This document shows positions 52,213 through 62,132 of a stretch of DNA of 64,000 nt, piece by piece (position 1 is the stretch's first letter; the number at the start of each line of letters is the position of its first letter). This DNA comes from Bradyrhizobium liaoningense (GTDB lineage: Bacteria > Pseudomonadota > Alphaproteobacteria > Rhizobiales > Xanthobacteraceae). The translations under genes were made by a program, and so were the position numbers. The stretch lies in contig NZ_JAFCJS010000001.1 of assembly GCF_018130825.1 (NCBI RefSeq), positions 744,001 through 808,000 of the forward strand. Reading direction: 5' to 3'. The notes below the pieces were generated by a model, which saw only the letters and a list, made by a program, of their open reading frames with translations, ran no database searches and was not told where the DNA came from.

Positions 52213-55200
52213 CTATTCCGCCGGCGCAGGGAGCGGACGCGGCTCGGACCGGCGCCGCAGGCGGTCGATCAGCAGGTAGATCACGGGCGTGGTGTAGAGC
52301 GTCAGGATTTGGGAGACGAACAGGCCGCCGATGATGGTGATACCGAGCGGGCGCCGCAGCTCAGTGCCCGGCCCGGTTGCGATGACCAGCGGAATGCCCG
52401 CGAACAGCGCCGCCATCGTCGTCATCAGGATCGGACGGAAGCGCGCCTGGCAGGCCTCGAAGATCGCCTCCGCCGAGGACAGCCCACGCTGGCGTTCGGC
52501 ATCGAGCGCGAAGTCCACCATCATGATGCCGTTCTTCTTGACGATGCCGATCAACAGGATGATGCCGACGAAGGCGATCACGGTCAGCGGCGTGTTGGTG
52601 ATCTGCAGGGCCAGCAGCGCGCCGAGGCCGGCCGAGGGCAGCGTCGAGATGATCGTGAGCGGATGGGCAAGGCTCTCATAGAGCACCCCGAGCACGATAT
52701 ACATCGCCACCAGCGCGCCGAGGATCAAGAGCGGCTGGCGACCGCTGGTCCTGGCGAAATCGCCGGCATTGCCGTCAAAGCTGCCGCGGATTCCTTCCGG
52801 CATATGCAGTTCCTCGACCGCGCGCTGGATGTTCTGCGTTGCAGTCTGGAGCTGCACGTCAGGCAACAGGTTGAACGACACCGTGGTCGAGGGAAACGAC
52901 TGCGAGTGATAGACCGCGAGCGCGGCAAGGCCGCGTGTCGCGCGCACCACGGCCGATAGCGGCACCTGCACGTCGTTGGCGCCGGCGACATAGATGCGGT
53001 CGAGGTTGGAGGGATCGACCTGGAATTTCGGATCGATCTCCAGCACGGTCATGTACTGGTTGCGCTGGGTGTAGATGATCGAGATCTGCCGCTGCGAGAA
53101 CGCATTGTTCAAAGCGTTATCGATGTCCTGGACATTGACGCCGAGCGCGGAGGCCTTCTTGCGGTCGATGGACAATGTCAGCTGGAGCCCGCCGGGGTCG
53201 CGGTCGCTGGAGATGTCGGTGATGCCGTCGACGCTTTCCATGCGTTTGGCCACGATCGGCGCCCATTTCTGCAACAGGTCGAGATCGGTCGAGGAGAGCG
53301 TGTACTGGTAGTCGGAATCGCTTTGCCGTCCGCCGGCGCGCACGTCCTGGGCGGCGAACATGAAGAGGCGGATGCCGGGCACGGGATACAATGCGCGCCT
53401 CAGACGATCGATCACGACCTGCGTCGAGACGTGGTCGCGTTCCTCCGGCGGCTTCAGGCTGATGAACATGGTGCCGCGGTTCGAGGTCGCCGCCCCCGGC
53501 CCCCCGCCTCCGCTGCCGACGGTCGAGCCGATGCCGGCCACGGCCGGATCCTGCATCACGATGTCGGCGAGCCGCTGCTGCAGGCCGAGCATGGACTGGA
53601 ACGAGATGTCGGCCGAGGCGCGCGTCGCGCCGATGATGAATCCGGAATCGTCGGTCGGGAAATAACCCTTGGGGACCTTGATGTAGAGCGTCACCGTGAG
53701 GCCGATGGTGGCGAAGAACACCAGCAGCGTCAGCAACGGATATTCCAGCACGGTCCGCAAGGTTCGCGCGTAGAAGGCGACGATGCGCGACAGCGAGCCT
53801 TCGATGATCCGGTCGAACAGCGTCGCGGTGCCGGAGGTGGTCTGCCGGATGTAATGCGCACAGATCATCGGCGTGACCGTCAGCGACACCAGGGTCGAGA
53901 CCAGGATCGCGAAGGTCAGCGTCAGTGAGAATTCGCGCAGCAGGCGGCCGACGATGCCGTCCATGAAGATCAGCGGCGTGAAGGCCGCAATCAGCGACAG
54001 GCTGATCGAGACCACGGTGAAGCCGATCTGCTTCGCCCCCTCCTGTGCCGCCTGGAACGGCCGCATGCCGTGCTCGAGATTGCGGAACATGTTCTCGATC
54101 ATGACGATGGCGTCGTCGACCACGAAGCCGACGGAGATGGCGAGCGCCATCAGCGACAGATTGTCGATCGAGAAGCCCGCGACCCACATGCCGGCGCAGG
54201 TGCCGGCCAGCGCCAGCGGCACCGAGATGCCGGCCGCGATCGTCGGCGTCAGCCGCCGCAGGAACACGAACACCACGACCATCACCAGGACGGCCGTCGC
54301 CAGCAATGTCCATTGCATGTCCAGCACGCTGGCGCGGATCGTGCCGGTGCGATCGACCAAAGTGGAGATTTCGACGCCGGCCGGAATCCATTGCTTCAGT
54401 TCGGGGATCAGCGCCTTCACCCGGTCGACGGTATCGATGACGTTGGCGTCGCCCTGCTTGGTGATCTGGATCAGCACCGCCGGCTGCTTGTTGAACCAGG
54501 CGATCGAGCGGGCGTTGCGGACGGAATCCTCGATATCGGCAACATCGGAGAGGCGGACGAAATTGCCGTTGGAGCTCTTGATGACGATGTCGCGGAACTC
54601 TTTCGCCGTGCGCATCTGCTTGTTCAGCGACAGCGTCTCGCTCTGGCGCTCGCCGTTGAAGATGCCGACAGGTCCAAGCGGATTGGCGTTGATGATCGCG
54701 GTCCGGACGTCGTCGGTGGCGATGCCGGCATTCGACAGCGCCACAGGGTTGAGCTGCACCCGCACAGCCGGCTGGTCGGCGCCGGAGACGGTGACGTCGC
54801 CGACGCCCGGCACCTGCGAGATGCGCTGCGCCAGTACGGTATCAGCCACGTCGTAGATCGCGCTCGCCGACAGCGTCTTCGAGGTCAGCGCCAGCACGAA
54901 GACGGGCGCGCCGGCGGTGTTCGCCTTCCGGAATTTTGGCAGCGTCGGCAGGTCGCTCGGCAGGTCGACCAGCGAGGCGTTGATCGCCGCCTGCACGTCG
55001 CGGGCGGCTTTGTCGATGTTGCGGCCGATGTCGAACTGGAGCTGGATGTTGGTCGTGCCGAGCGACGAGGTCGAGGTGATCTGGTTGATGCCGGCGATCT
55101 CCCCTAGCCGCCGCTCCAGCGGCGAGGCCACCGTCGCCGCCATCACGGAGGGATCAGCGCCCGGACGGCTGGCCGAGACGAAGATGGCGGGGAAGTCGAC

Positions 55201-55320
55201 GTTCGGGACCGAGGCGACGGGCAGGAACTCGTAGGCGACGACACCCAGCAGGAACAGCCCGATCGACAGCAGCGTGGTTGCGACCGGACGGCGGATGAAG
55301 GGCTCCGAGATCGATGCCAT
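52213..55320 (-). CDS. RND efflux pump subunit, MdtC-like
   Basis: A 1035-residue RND transporter starting ASISEPFIRRPVATTLLSIG with 12 expected membrane helices and two large periplasmic loops. TM4 has the proton-relay acidic pair in SVGFVVDDAIVMIENMFRN. The pump works in the inner membrane and exports drugs or other amphiphiles. The start ATG at 55320 overlaps the stop of the first pump gene by one base (TGATG). In E. coli MdtB and MdtC form a hetero-trimer; the same two-pump arrangement is seen here. The substrate is unknown. The longer frame to 55743 is overlap with the upstream gene. Confidence 0.95.
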   Translation of the reverse strand: MASISEPFIRRPVATTLLSIGLFLLGVVAYEFLPVASVPNVDFPAIFVSASRPGADPSVMAATVASPLERRLGEIAGINQITSTSSLGTTNIQLQFDIGRNIDKAARDVQAAINASLVDLPSDLPTLPKFRKANTAGAPVFVLALTSKTLSASAIYDVADTVLAQRISQVPGVGDVTVSGADQPAVRVQLNPVALSNAGIATDDVRTAIINANPLGPVGIFNGERQSETLSLNKQMRTAKEFRDIVIKSSNGNFVRLSDVADIEDSVRNARSIAWFNKQPAVLIQITKQGDANVIDTVDRVKALIPELKQWIPAGVEISTLVDRTGTIRASVLDMQWTLLATAVLVMVVVFVFLRRLTPTIAAGISVPLALAGTCAGMWVAGFSIDNLSLMALAISVGFVVDDAIVMIENMFRNLEHGMRPFQAAQEGAKQIGFTVVSISLSLIAAFTPLIFMDGIVGRLLREFSLTLTFAILVSTLVSLTVTPMICAHYIRQTTSGTATLFDRIIEGSLSRIVAFYARTLRTVLEYPLLTLLVFFATIGLTVTLYIKVPKGYFPTDDSGFIIGATRASADISFQSMLGLQQRLADIVMQDPAVAGIGSTVGSGGGGPGAATSNRGTMFISLKPPEERDHVSTQVVIDRLRRALYPVPGIRLFMFAAQDVRAGGRQSDSDYQYTLSSTDLDLLQKWAPIVAKRMESVDGITDISSDRDPGGLQLTLSIDRKKASALGVNVQDIDNALNNAFSQRQISIIYTQRNQYMTVLEIDPKFQVDPSNLDRIYVAGANDVQVPLSAVVRATRGLAALAVYHSQSFPSTTVSFNLLPDVQLQTATQNIQRAVEELHMPEGIRGSFDGNAGDFARTSGRQPLLILGALVAMYIVLGVLYESLAHPLTIISTLPSAGLGALLALQITNTPLTVIAFVGIILLIGIVKKNGIMMVDFALDAERQRGLSSAEAIFEACQARFRPILMTTMAALFAGIPLVIATGPGTELRRPLGITIIGGLFVSQILTLYTTPVIYLLIDRLRRRSEPRPLPAPAE

Positions 55321-58300
55321 CACTGCATCCCCTCGGTTGCGCCCGCGACCGGCGGGCCGCCGGATTCGGCCGGCGGCAGCGCCTGCTCGAGGCGGCGGTT
55401 GATGCGGTCGAGCGCGAGGTAGATCACGGGCGTGGTGTAGAGCGTCAGCAACTGGCTCAGCAGCAGGCCGCCGATGATGGAGATGCCGAGCGGAAAGCGC
55501 AGCTCTGCGCCGGTGCCGCTCTCGATCGCCAGCGGCAGCGCGCCGAACAGCGCCGCCAGCGTCGTCATCATGATCGGGCGGAAGCGCAAGAGACACGCCT
55601 GCACGATCGCCTCGTTGGGCGACATCCCCTGCCCGCGCTCGGCCTCCAGCGCGAAGTCGATCATCATGATCGCGTTCTTCTTGACGATGCCCATCAAGAG
55701 GATGATGCCGATCAGGCCGATCACCGAGAGGTCCTGCCCGCACAGCACCAGCGCCAGGATCGCGCCGACGCCGGCCGAGGGCAGCGTCGACAGGATCGTG
55801 ATCGGGTGGATATAGCTCTCATAGAGCACGCCCAGCACGATGTAGATCGTGATCACGGCGGCGAGCAGCAGCCAGGGCTGTCCCGCAAGCGCCTTGGCGA
55901 ATTCGGCGGCGTCACCGGCATAGACCCCGACGATGCTGTTGGGCATCTCGATCCGGGTCTCGATCGCCTTGACGGCTTCGACCGCATCTCCGAGCGCGGC
56001 GCCCGGCGCGAGGTTGAAGCTGAGCGAGATCGACGGGAATTGCGCCTGGTGCGAGATCGCGAGCGGCGCCGTGGTGCGCTTCAGCGTCGCAACGGCCGAG
56101 AGCGGCACCTGGGCGCTCGGCGCGCCGACGGTCGTGCTCGCGGCGCCCGGCAGATAGAGTTTTGACAGGATCGAGGGATCGCGCTGGTACATCGGCAGCG
56201 CCTCCAGCACGACGCGGTACTGGTTGGCCTGGCCGTAGATGGTCGAAATCTGCCGCTGCGCGAAGGCATCGTTCAGCGTGTCGGTGATGGCCTGCAGGCT
56301 GACGCCGAGCTGGCCGGCGCGGGTGCGGTCGACATCGAGCTGCGCCCGCAGGCCGCCCTCCTGCGCCTCGGAGGAGACGTCGCGGAACAGGGGATCGCGC
56401 CGCATCTCCGCAACCAGCTTGCGCGCCCATTCCGAGACCAGCGCCGCATCGGTGCCGGTCAGCGTGTACTGGTATTGCGAGCGGCTCGACTGGGTCGAGA
56501 TCTGGACGTCCTGCACCGGCTGAAAATAGACAGTCATGCCGGGGATGCCCGCCACCCGCTCCTTCAGCCGGGTCACGACCACGCCGACATCGTCACGCCG
56601 CTCGCCGCGCGGCTTCAGCGTCATGACGAGACGGCCGACATTGGTGGTCGGGTTGACCGAGCCCGCGCCGATCACCGAGACCACGCCAACCACGTCAGGA
56701 TCGGCCTTGATGGCGTCGGCGGCCTCGGCCTGCCGCTTCTGCATCTCCGCGAACGAGACGTCGGGGCCGGCCTCCGTCACCGCCGTGATCGAGGCGGTGT
56801 CCTGAAGTGGCAGGAAGCCTTTTGGCGCGACGACGTAGAGAACGAGGGTCGCAATCAGCGTCGCGAAGGTCACGACCAGCGTGAGGCGCTGGTGCTGCAG
56901 AACCACAAGCAGCGTGCGGTGGTAGAACTCGACGGTGCGGTCGATGAAGCGGCTGATCGCGGCAAGGCCCGGCACCGCCAGCTCCTCGTGTGCGTGCTTG
57001 AGCAGCCGCGAGCACATCATCGGCGTCAGCGTCAGCGAGACCACGGCCGAGGTCACGACCGCGATGGTCAGCGTCAGCGCGAATTCGCGGAACATACGGC
57101 CGACGAGGCCCGACATGAACAGCAGCGGGATAAACACCGCGATCAGCGACACCGTCAGCGAGATCACGGTGAAGCCGATTTCGCTCGCGCCCTTGAGCGA
57201 AGCTTCCATCGGCCCGTCGCCGTTCTCCATGTGGCGGACGATGTTCTCGATCATGACGATGGCGTCGTCGACCACGAAGCCGGTGCCGATCGTCAGCGCC
57301 ATCAGCGACAGATTGTCGAGACTGAAGCCGGCGAAATACATGATGCCGAAGCTGGTGATCAGCGACAGCGGCAGCGCGACGCCCGCGATCAGCGTGGCGC
57401 GCAGCGAGCGCAGGAACAGCAACACCACCAGCGTGACCAGCACGACGCTGAGGATCAGCGTGAACTGCACGTCCCGTACCGAGGCGCGGATGGTGACGGT
57501 GCGGTCGGAGACGATGGTGAGGTTGACGCCGGCCGGAATGGCGCGCTGGACCTTGGGGATCTCGGCGCGGATCTGGCTGACGACGTCGATGACGTTGGCG
57601 CCGGGCTGGCGCTGGATGTCGATGATGACGGCCGGCGAGCCCTGGTACCAGCCGCCGGTGCGGTCGTTCTCCAGGCCATCGACGATCTGCGCGACGTCCG
57701 CGATCGTAACAGGCGAACCGTTACGGTAGGCGATGATGATCGGCTTGTAGGCCTCGGCGGCAGCGATCTGGTCGTTGGCGGCGATGATGTAGGATTGCTG
57801 GGCGCCGTCGAGCGAGCCCTTCGGCCCCGAGACATTGGCATTGGCGATCGCGGTGCGCAGATCCTCCATGGCGATGCCATAGGCGGCAAGGCGCGCCAGA
57901 TCCGCCTGGATGCGCACGGCCGGCTTCAGCCCGCCCAGCACCGAGACCCGGCCGACGCCGGAGATCTGGCTCAGCCGCTGCGCCAATAGCGTGTCCGCGA
58001 TGTCGCTCATCGCCCGCAGCGAGATCGTGTCCGAGCGCAGCGCCAGCGTCATGACCGGCGCGTCGGCCGGGTTCACCTTGGCGTAGGTCGGCGGATAAGG
58101 CAGGGTTTTTGGCAAGACTCCCGCGGCGGCATTGATCGCGGCCTGCACGTCCTGCGTTGCGCCGTCGATATCGCGGTTGAGGTCGAACTGCAGCGAGATC
58201 TGGCTGACGCCGAACGAGCTCGTCGAGTTCATCGCCGACAGCGACGGGATCTGGCCGAGTTGCCGCTCCAGCGGCGCGGTGATCAGCGAAGCGATCACAT

Positions 58301-58469
58301 CGGGGCTAGCGCCCGGCAGCTGCGTCGTCACCTGCACGGTCGGGAAGTCGACCTGCGGCAGCGCCGAGACCGGCAGCGCGAAATAGCCGAGCAGCCCGCC
58401 GATCAGCAGCGCGATACCGAGCAGCGAGGTCGCGATGGGCCGGCGGATGAAGGGTTCGGAGACTCCCAT
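55320..58469 (-). CDS. RND efflux pump subunit, MdtB-like
   Basis: A 1049-residue RND transporter (GVSEPFIRRPIATSLLGIAL at the start, and TIGTGFVVDDAIVMIENIVRHM in TM4 with the proton-relay acids). It is homologous to the following pump but clearly different in sequence, which fits a hetero-oligomer of the MdtBC type. It lies 36 bases after the membrane-fusion gene. Residue pattern AAGVLPKTLPYPPTYAKVNPAD is the porter-domain signature of the MdtB group. Confidence 0.95.
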   Translation of the reverse strand: MGVSEPFIRRPIATSLLGIALLIGGLLGYFALPVSALPQVDFPTVQVTTQLPGASPDVIASLITAPLERQLGQIPSLSAMNSTSSFGVSQISLQFDLNRDIDGATQDVQAAINAAAGVLPKTLPYPPTYAKVNPADAPVMTLALRSDTISLRAMSDIADTLLAQRLSQISGVGRVSVLGGLKPAVRIQADLARLAAYGIAMEDLRTAIANANVSGPKGSLDGAQQSYIIAANDQIAAAEAYKPIIIAYRNGSPVTIADVAQIVDGLENDRTGGWYQGSPAVIIDIQRQPGANVIDVVSQIRAEIPKVQRAIPAGVNLTIVSDRTVTIRASVRDVQFTLILSVVLVTLVVLLFLRSLRATLIAGVALPLSLITSFGIMYFAGFSLDNLSLMALTIGTGFVVDDAIVMIENIVRHMENGDGPMEASLKGASEIGFTVISLTVSLIAVFIPLLFMSGLVGRMFREFALTLTIAVVTSAVVSLTLTPMMCSRLLKHAHEELAVPGLAAISRFIDRTVEFYHRTLLVVLQHQRLTLVVTFATLIATLVLYVVAPKGFLPLQDTASITAVTEAGPDVSFAEMQKRQAEAADAIKADPDVVGVVSVIGAGSVNPTTNVGRLVMTLKPRGERRDDVGVVVTRLKERVAGIPGMTVYFQPVQDVQISTQSSRSQYQYTLTGTDAALVSEWARKLVAEMRRDPLFRDVSSEAQEGGLRAQLDVDRTRAGQLGVSLQAITDTLNDAFAQRQISTIYGQANQYRVVLEALPMYQRDPSILSKLYLPGAASTTVGAPSAQVPLSAVATLKRTTAPLAISHQAQFPSISLSFNLAPGAALGDAVEAVKAIETRIEMPNSIVGVYAGDAAEFAKALAGQPWLLLAAVITIYIVLGVLYESYIHPITILSTLPSAGVGAILALVLCGQDLSVIGLIGIILLMGIVKKNAIMMIDFALEAERGQGMSPNEAIVQACLLRFRPIMMTTLAALFGALPLAIESGTGAELRFPLGISIIGGLLLSQLLTLYTTPVIYLALDRINRRLEQALPPAESGGPPVAGATEGMQ

Positions 58470-58505
58470 GGTTTACGCCTGCCGCCTAGGCGGCTGTTGT
58501 CGTGA

Positions 58506-59909
58506 TCATGGCTGCTTGGCTCCAGATCCCGATGCCCCCGGCCCCGGTGCCGGACCGGTCTGTCCCTTCTGGTCGCCTTCGCTGCTGTTTCGCTTGGCGC
58601 GGAACTCGCCGTCCTTGGCTTGTCCGTCCTTTTGCGAATCCTTCTGACTGTCCTTGGCCCCATCCTTCTTCTGAGCATCCGGACCGCGCGAGCGCTTGCG
58701 CGGGGCGAGATCGGCCGACGGCGTCTGGTCGTCGCGGCCGACGACCACCTTGGAGCCGTCGGAGAGGTTGGCAAAGCCGGTGGTGACGACCTTGTCGTTC
58801 GCCGACAGGCCGCTGGCGATCACCGCGTCATGTTCGTTCTGCTGCGTCACCGTCACGGGCTTGGCCGAGACGACGTTGTCCTCGCCGATGACATAGCTGA
58901 AGGTGCCGACCGGACCACGCTGCACCGCCGATGTCGGCACCACCAGCGCCTGCGTCAAGGTCTCGACCTTGAGGCGGACATTGACGAACTGGCCGGGCCA
59001 GAGCTGGTAGTTGGCGTTGGGGAATTCGGCCTTGAGCTTGAGCGTGCCGGTGGTCTGGTCGACCTGGTTGTCGATCCCGGTCAGCTTGCCGGTGTCGATC
59101 ACGGTGATGCCGTCATTGCCGAACACGTCGACGGCAAGCGCCCCCTTGGCGGCAGCCGCGTTGACCCGCATGATCTGCTGCTGCGGCAGGCTGAACCACA
59201 CCGCGATCGGCTGCAATTGCGTGATCACCACGAGGCCCGTGGTGTCGGCGGCGTGGATGATGTTGCCCTGGTCGACCTGGCGCAGGCCGGCGCGACCCGA
59301 GAGCGGCGCCACGATCTTGGTATAGCTCAGCGTTGCCGCGGCATTGTCGATCGCGGCCTGGTCGGCCTTGACCAGCGCCTCGGTCTGCGCGACCAGCGCG
59401 CGCTGGGTATCGGCCTGCTGCTTGGAGCCGGCATTGGAGGCAGCGAGCTGCTCGTAGCGCGCGAGGTCGATGCGCTGGTTGGCGAGCTGGGCCAGATCCT
59501 GCGCCTTCTTGGCGACCGCCTGGTCGTATGTCGCCTGATAGAGCGCGGGATCGATCTCGCCGAGCACGTCGCCCTTCTTGACGTCCTGGCCCTCGGTGAA
59601 GTTGACCGCGATCAGCTTGCCATCGACCTGCGAGCGCACGGTCACGGTGTTGAGCGCACGGATCGCGCCGACGCCGTCGAGGTAGACCGGCACGTCCTGG
59701 ATGCGCGGCGTCGCCGCCAGCACCGGCACCGGCAGATCGGGCCGCTGGTTGCGGTTGTTCGCCTGCTGCTGGTGCATGACGGTCCAGCCGACATAACCGA
59801 GGCCGCCGAGGATCGCGAGCGTGATCAGGGTCATGACGAAGCCGCGGCCGCGCGACCTGGTCGCCGTGCCCTCCTTCGCGCCTTGCTTCATGTCCGGCTT
59901 AAAGAGCAT
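58506..59909 (-). CDS. RND periplasmic adaptor, MdtA-like
   Basis: A 467-residue membrane-fusion protein. It has an N-terminal membrane helix (VMTLITLAILGGLGYVGWTV), a lipoyl/hairpin part (GVGAIRALNTVTVRSQVDGKL, then a coiled hairpin about 110-190) and beta-barrel and proximal domains (LKLKAEFPNANYQLWPGQFVNVRL). The last 70 residues are a charged tail with DSQKDSQKDGQAKDGE-type repeats, longer than in E. coli MdtA. It links the pump to the outer-membrane channel. The start at 59909 overlaps the OprM-like gene by 11 bases and has GGAG ten bases upstream. Confidence 0.94.
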   Translation of the reverse strand: MLFKPDMKQGAKEGTATRSRGRGFVMTLITLAILGGLGYVGWTVMHQQQANNRNQRPDLPVPVLAATPRIQDVPVYLDGVGAIRALNTVTVRSQVDGKLIAVNFTEGQDVKKGDVLGEIDPALYQATYDQAVAKKAQDLAQLANQRIDLARYEQLAASNAGSKQQADTQRALVAQTEALVKADQAAIDNAAATLSYTKIVAPLSGRAGLRQVDQGNIIHAADTTGLVVITQLQPIAVWFSLPQQQIMRVNAAAAKGALAVDVFGNDGITVIDTGKLTGIDNQVDQTTGTLKLKAEFPNANYQLWPGQFVNVRLKVETLTQALVVPTSAVQRGPVGTFSYVIGEDNVVSAKPVTVTQQNEHDAVIASGLSANDKVVTTGFANLSDGSKVVVGRDDQTPSADLAPRKRSRGPDAQKKDGAKDSQKDSQKDGQAKDGEFRAKRNSSEGDQKGQTGPAPGPGASGSGAKQP

Positions 59910-61377
59910 TGACCGGTTTCTCCATTCGCGGCTCCCAGCCGCCGCCGAGCGCCTGATACAGGCTGACGATGGCGAGAAGCCGTGCGAGTTGGGCCTGCCA
60001 CAACGCGTCTTCGGCCTGAAATAGTGTCTGCTGGACGTTCAGCACGGTCACGATGTCGGCCGTGCCGGCGCGCAATTGCTGCTCGGCGAGATCGAAGGCG
60101 CGCTTCGACGAGGTAACGACATCGCGCTGCAATTGTAGCTTGATGGTGGTCTGCTTGATCGAATACAGCGCGTTGTCGACGTCCGCAAACGACTGGATGA
60201 TGGTCTTGCGGTAGGTCTGAAGCAACTCGTCCTGCCGCGCCTTGGCGAATTCGAAATTGCCGAGGATCTTGCCGCCGTCGAAGATCGGTTGCGTCGCGCT
60301 GCCGACGAGCTGGAAGAACGCAGCATGCGGCTGGAACAGCGACACCAGCGCCGAGCTCTGATAGCCGCCATTGCCGGTGAGCTGGATGGTCGGGAAGAAT
60401 TGCGCGCGCGCGTTGCCGATATTGGCGGTGGCCGAGGCGAGCTGCGCCTCCTGCCGGCGGATGTCGGGCCGCTGCGTCAAAATTTCCGACGGCAGGCCGG
60501 GCGTCACGCGCGGGATGGCGATACTGTTCAGCGAACCGCCGGCGATGCGCACGCTTTCCGGCGGGCGAGATACCAGCACGGCGAGCGCGTTTCGGTTCTG
60601 GTCGAGCGTCTGGCGCAGCGGCGGCACCAGCGCCTTCTGGTTGGCGAGCACGCTCTCCTGCTGGGCGACATCGAGATCGGTGCCGGTGCCGGCCTTGCGG
60701 CGCTCGCGGATGGCATCAAGGATGCGCTGCGCGCTGGCGATGTTGCTCTGGGCGGTGCGCAGCCGGTCCTGCGAAGCCAGCACCTGGAAATAGGCATTGG
60801 CGACGGCGGCCAGCGTCGTCAGCGCGACGGTGTCGCGATCGAAACGGTTGGCGTTCGCCGTCTCCTCCGCCGTCTGCAGCGCATCGCGGTTCTGGCCCCA
60901 GAAATCGAGCTGGTAGCTCGCGCTCAGCGAGGCCGAATAGTTGACGACTTCGCGCCCGCCATTGGTGAGACCTGATGACGAGGAGCCCGAGGTGCGCGAA
61001 TAGGTTTCCGATCCGCTCCCCGACAGGCTCGGCAGCAGCGCTGCACCCGCCTGTCGCGCCTGCGCGTCGGCCTGGACGATGCGCGCCACGGCGGCGGCGA
61101 TGTCGAGGTTGACGGTCTGGGCCTCCTCCATCAGCTGAGTCAGCTCGGAGGAACGGAAGCCGCGCCACCAATCCAGGGACGGCGGCGCATCGCCCTTCCC
61201 GGCATATTTGTATTGTGTGGGAACATCGAGCGCGGGATCCGGAAGATCCTGCGTCAGCACGCATGCGCCTGAACTTGCAGCCACGCACAGCACGGCAAGC
61301 CAGCGCGCTGCACGACGCGTCCGGGACGCAGACCCGAAAGACCGCCGCACGGCAATCGCCGGAACATGCTGTGTCAC
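59899..61377 (-). CDS. RND outer-membrane lipoprotein channel, OprM/NodT-type
   Basis: A 492-residue outer-membrane factor with a lipoprotein signal (RRAARWLAVLCVAASSGAC, lipobox ASSGAC) and two OEP repeats (LDWWRGFRSSELTQLMEEAQ, YQLDFWGQNRDALQTAEETA, GLPSEILTQRPDIRRQEAQLA, VLNVQQTLFQAEDALWQAQLA). The motifs are those of the NodT/OprM family. The frame is open to an ATG at 61410; a GTG at 61377 after GGGGGG gives a more normal signal length and is preferred, with the start left uncertain. It heads the four-gene efflux operon. Confidence 0.9.
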   Translation of the reverse strand: MTQHVPAIAVRRSFGSASRTRRAARWLAVLCVAASSGACVLTQDLPDPALDVPTQYKYAGKGDAPPSLDWWRGFRSSELTQLMEEAQTVNLDIAAAVARIVQADAQARQAGAALLPSLSGSGSETYSRTSGSSSSGLTNGGREVVNYSASLSASYQLDFWGQNRDALQTAEETANANRFDRDTVALTTLAAVANAYFQVLASQDRLRTAQSNIASAQRILDAIRERRKAGTGTDLDVAQQESVLANQKALVPPLRQTLDQNRNALAVLVSRPPESVRIAGGSLNSIAIPRVTPGLPSEILTQRPDIRRQEAQLASATANIGNARAQFFPTIQLTGNGGYQSSALVSLFQPHAAFFQLVGSATQPIFDGGKILGNFEFAKARQDELLQTYRKTIIQSFADVDNALYSIKQTTIKLQLQRDVVTSSKRAFDLAEQQLRAGTADIVTVLNVQQTLFQAEDALWQAQLARLLAIVSLYQALGGGWEPRMEKPVNAL

Positions 61378-62132
61378 ATCCACCCCCCGCCGGGCAGATC
61401 GAGCCGCCACCGCGCAGCCGGATTAACCGATTCGCGGCCGGACGGTCGGGGGGCTTTTGGCAACTCGTTCACAGGCGATGCTTTCTGCGGAACCTTGAAC
61501 TTCATACTAGCCGGGCGCGGAACAGCGGGACAGTCCCGCAGGTGCGAGATGGCAGTCCCCGCGCCATCCCATCACGACCAAACAAATGCAAGATATGCCT
61601 GTCTTGCAGTTACTTCTCGATTTTTCATGGCGCCGGAAAGCACGTTCAAGCTTACCAAGATTTCATGTGATATTGGCGCCACACCCAGGCGAGAGCGGCT
61701 TGATCCGGCTGCACCGGTCAGCAGCGAGCTGCATGCGGCCTCGGCTCCGTCTCAAGACGCAGCGGGCAGCTCTCACAAGGCCGTCAAGGATCGGGCACGA
61801 GCACCCCGCTCGCACATGCTTCCCCACGTGCAATTCAACTCGTCCGGGAACCACGTGCGGCCAAGCCGGCATGCACGCGGTAGAGATGGGCTGTGAGCGG
61901 TGGTTGCGACGACCGATATCTTCCGTGTCCCTGAGGTCACCGGGCATATTCGTTCCGCCGCTATCCGAGACCGTATCCCGGCATTATTCGCGCTGTTCTT
62001 TGCTCGGGAATGTCGCCGCTCTGCGGGTCGCTTCCACCACTTTCGCCGCAGCGCAAAAGCCTTCCCCTTTGCCCTCCCAGGCACTAGGTTCTGGCCAGCC
62101 AGATCAACCCTTTGCCAGTGATTTCCCCCGAC
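61378..62132. other. Long spacer between efflux operon and cysK
   Basis: About 750 bases between divergent genes. Frames crossing it (for example on the plus strand from 61366 or 61586) have poor composition and no ribosome sites. I see no convincing repeat, RNA gene or operator. It must hold the promoters for the efflux operon and cysK, and possibly a small RNA that cannot be seen by eye. Confidence 0.45.
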
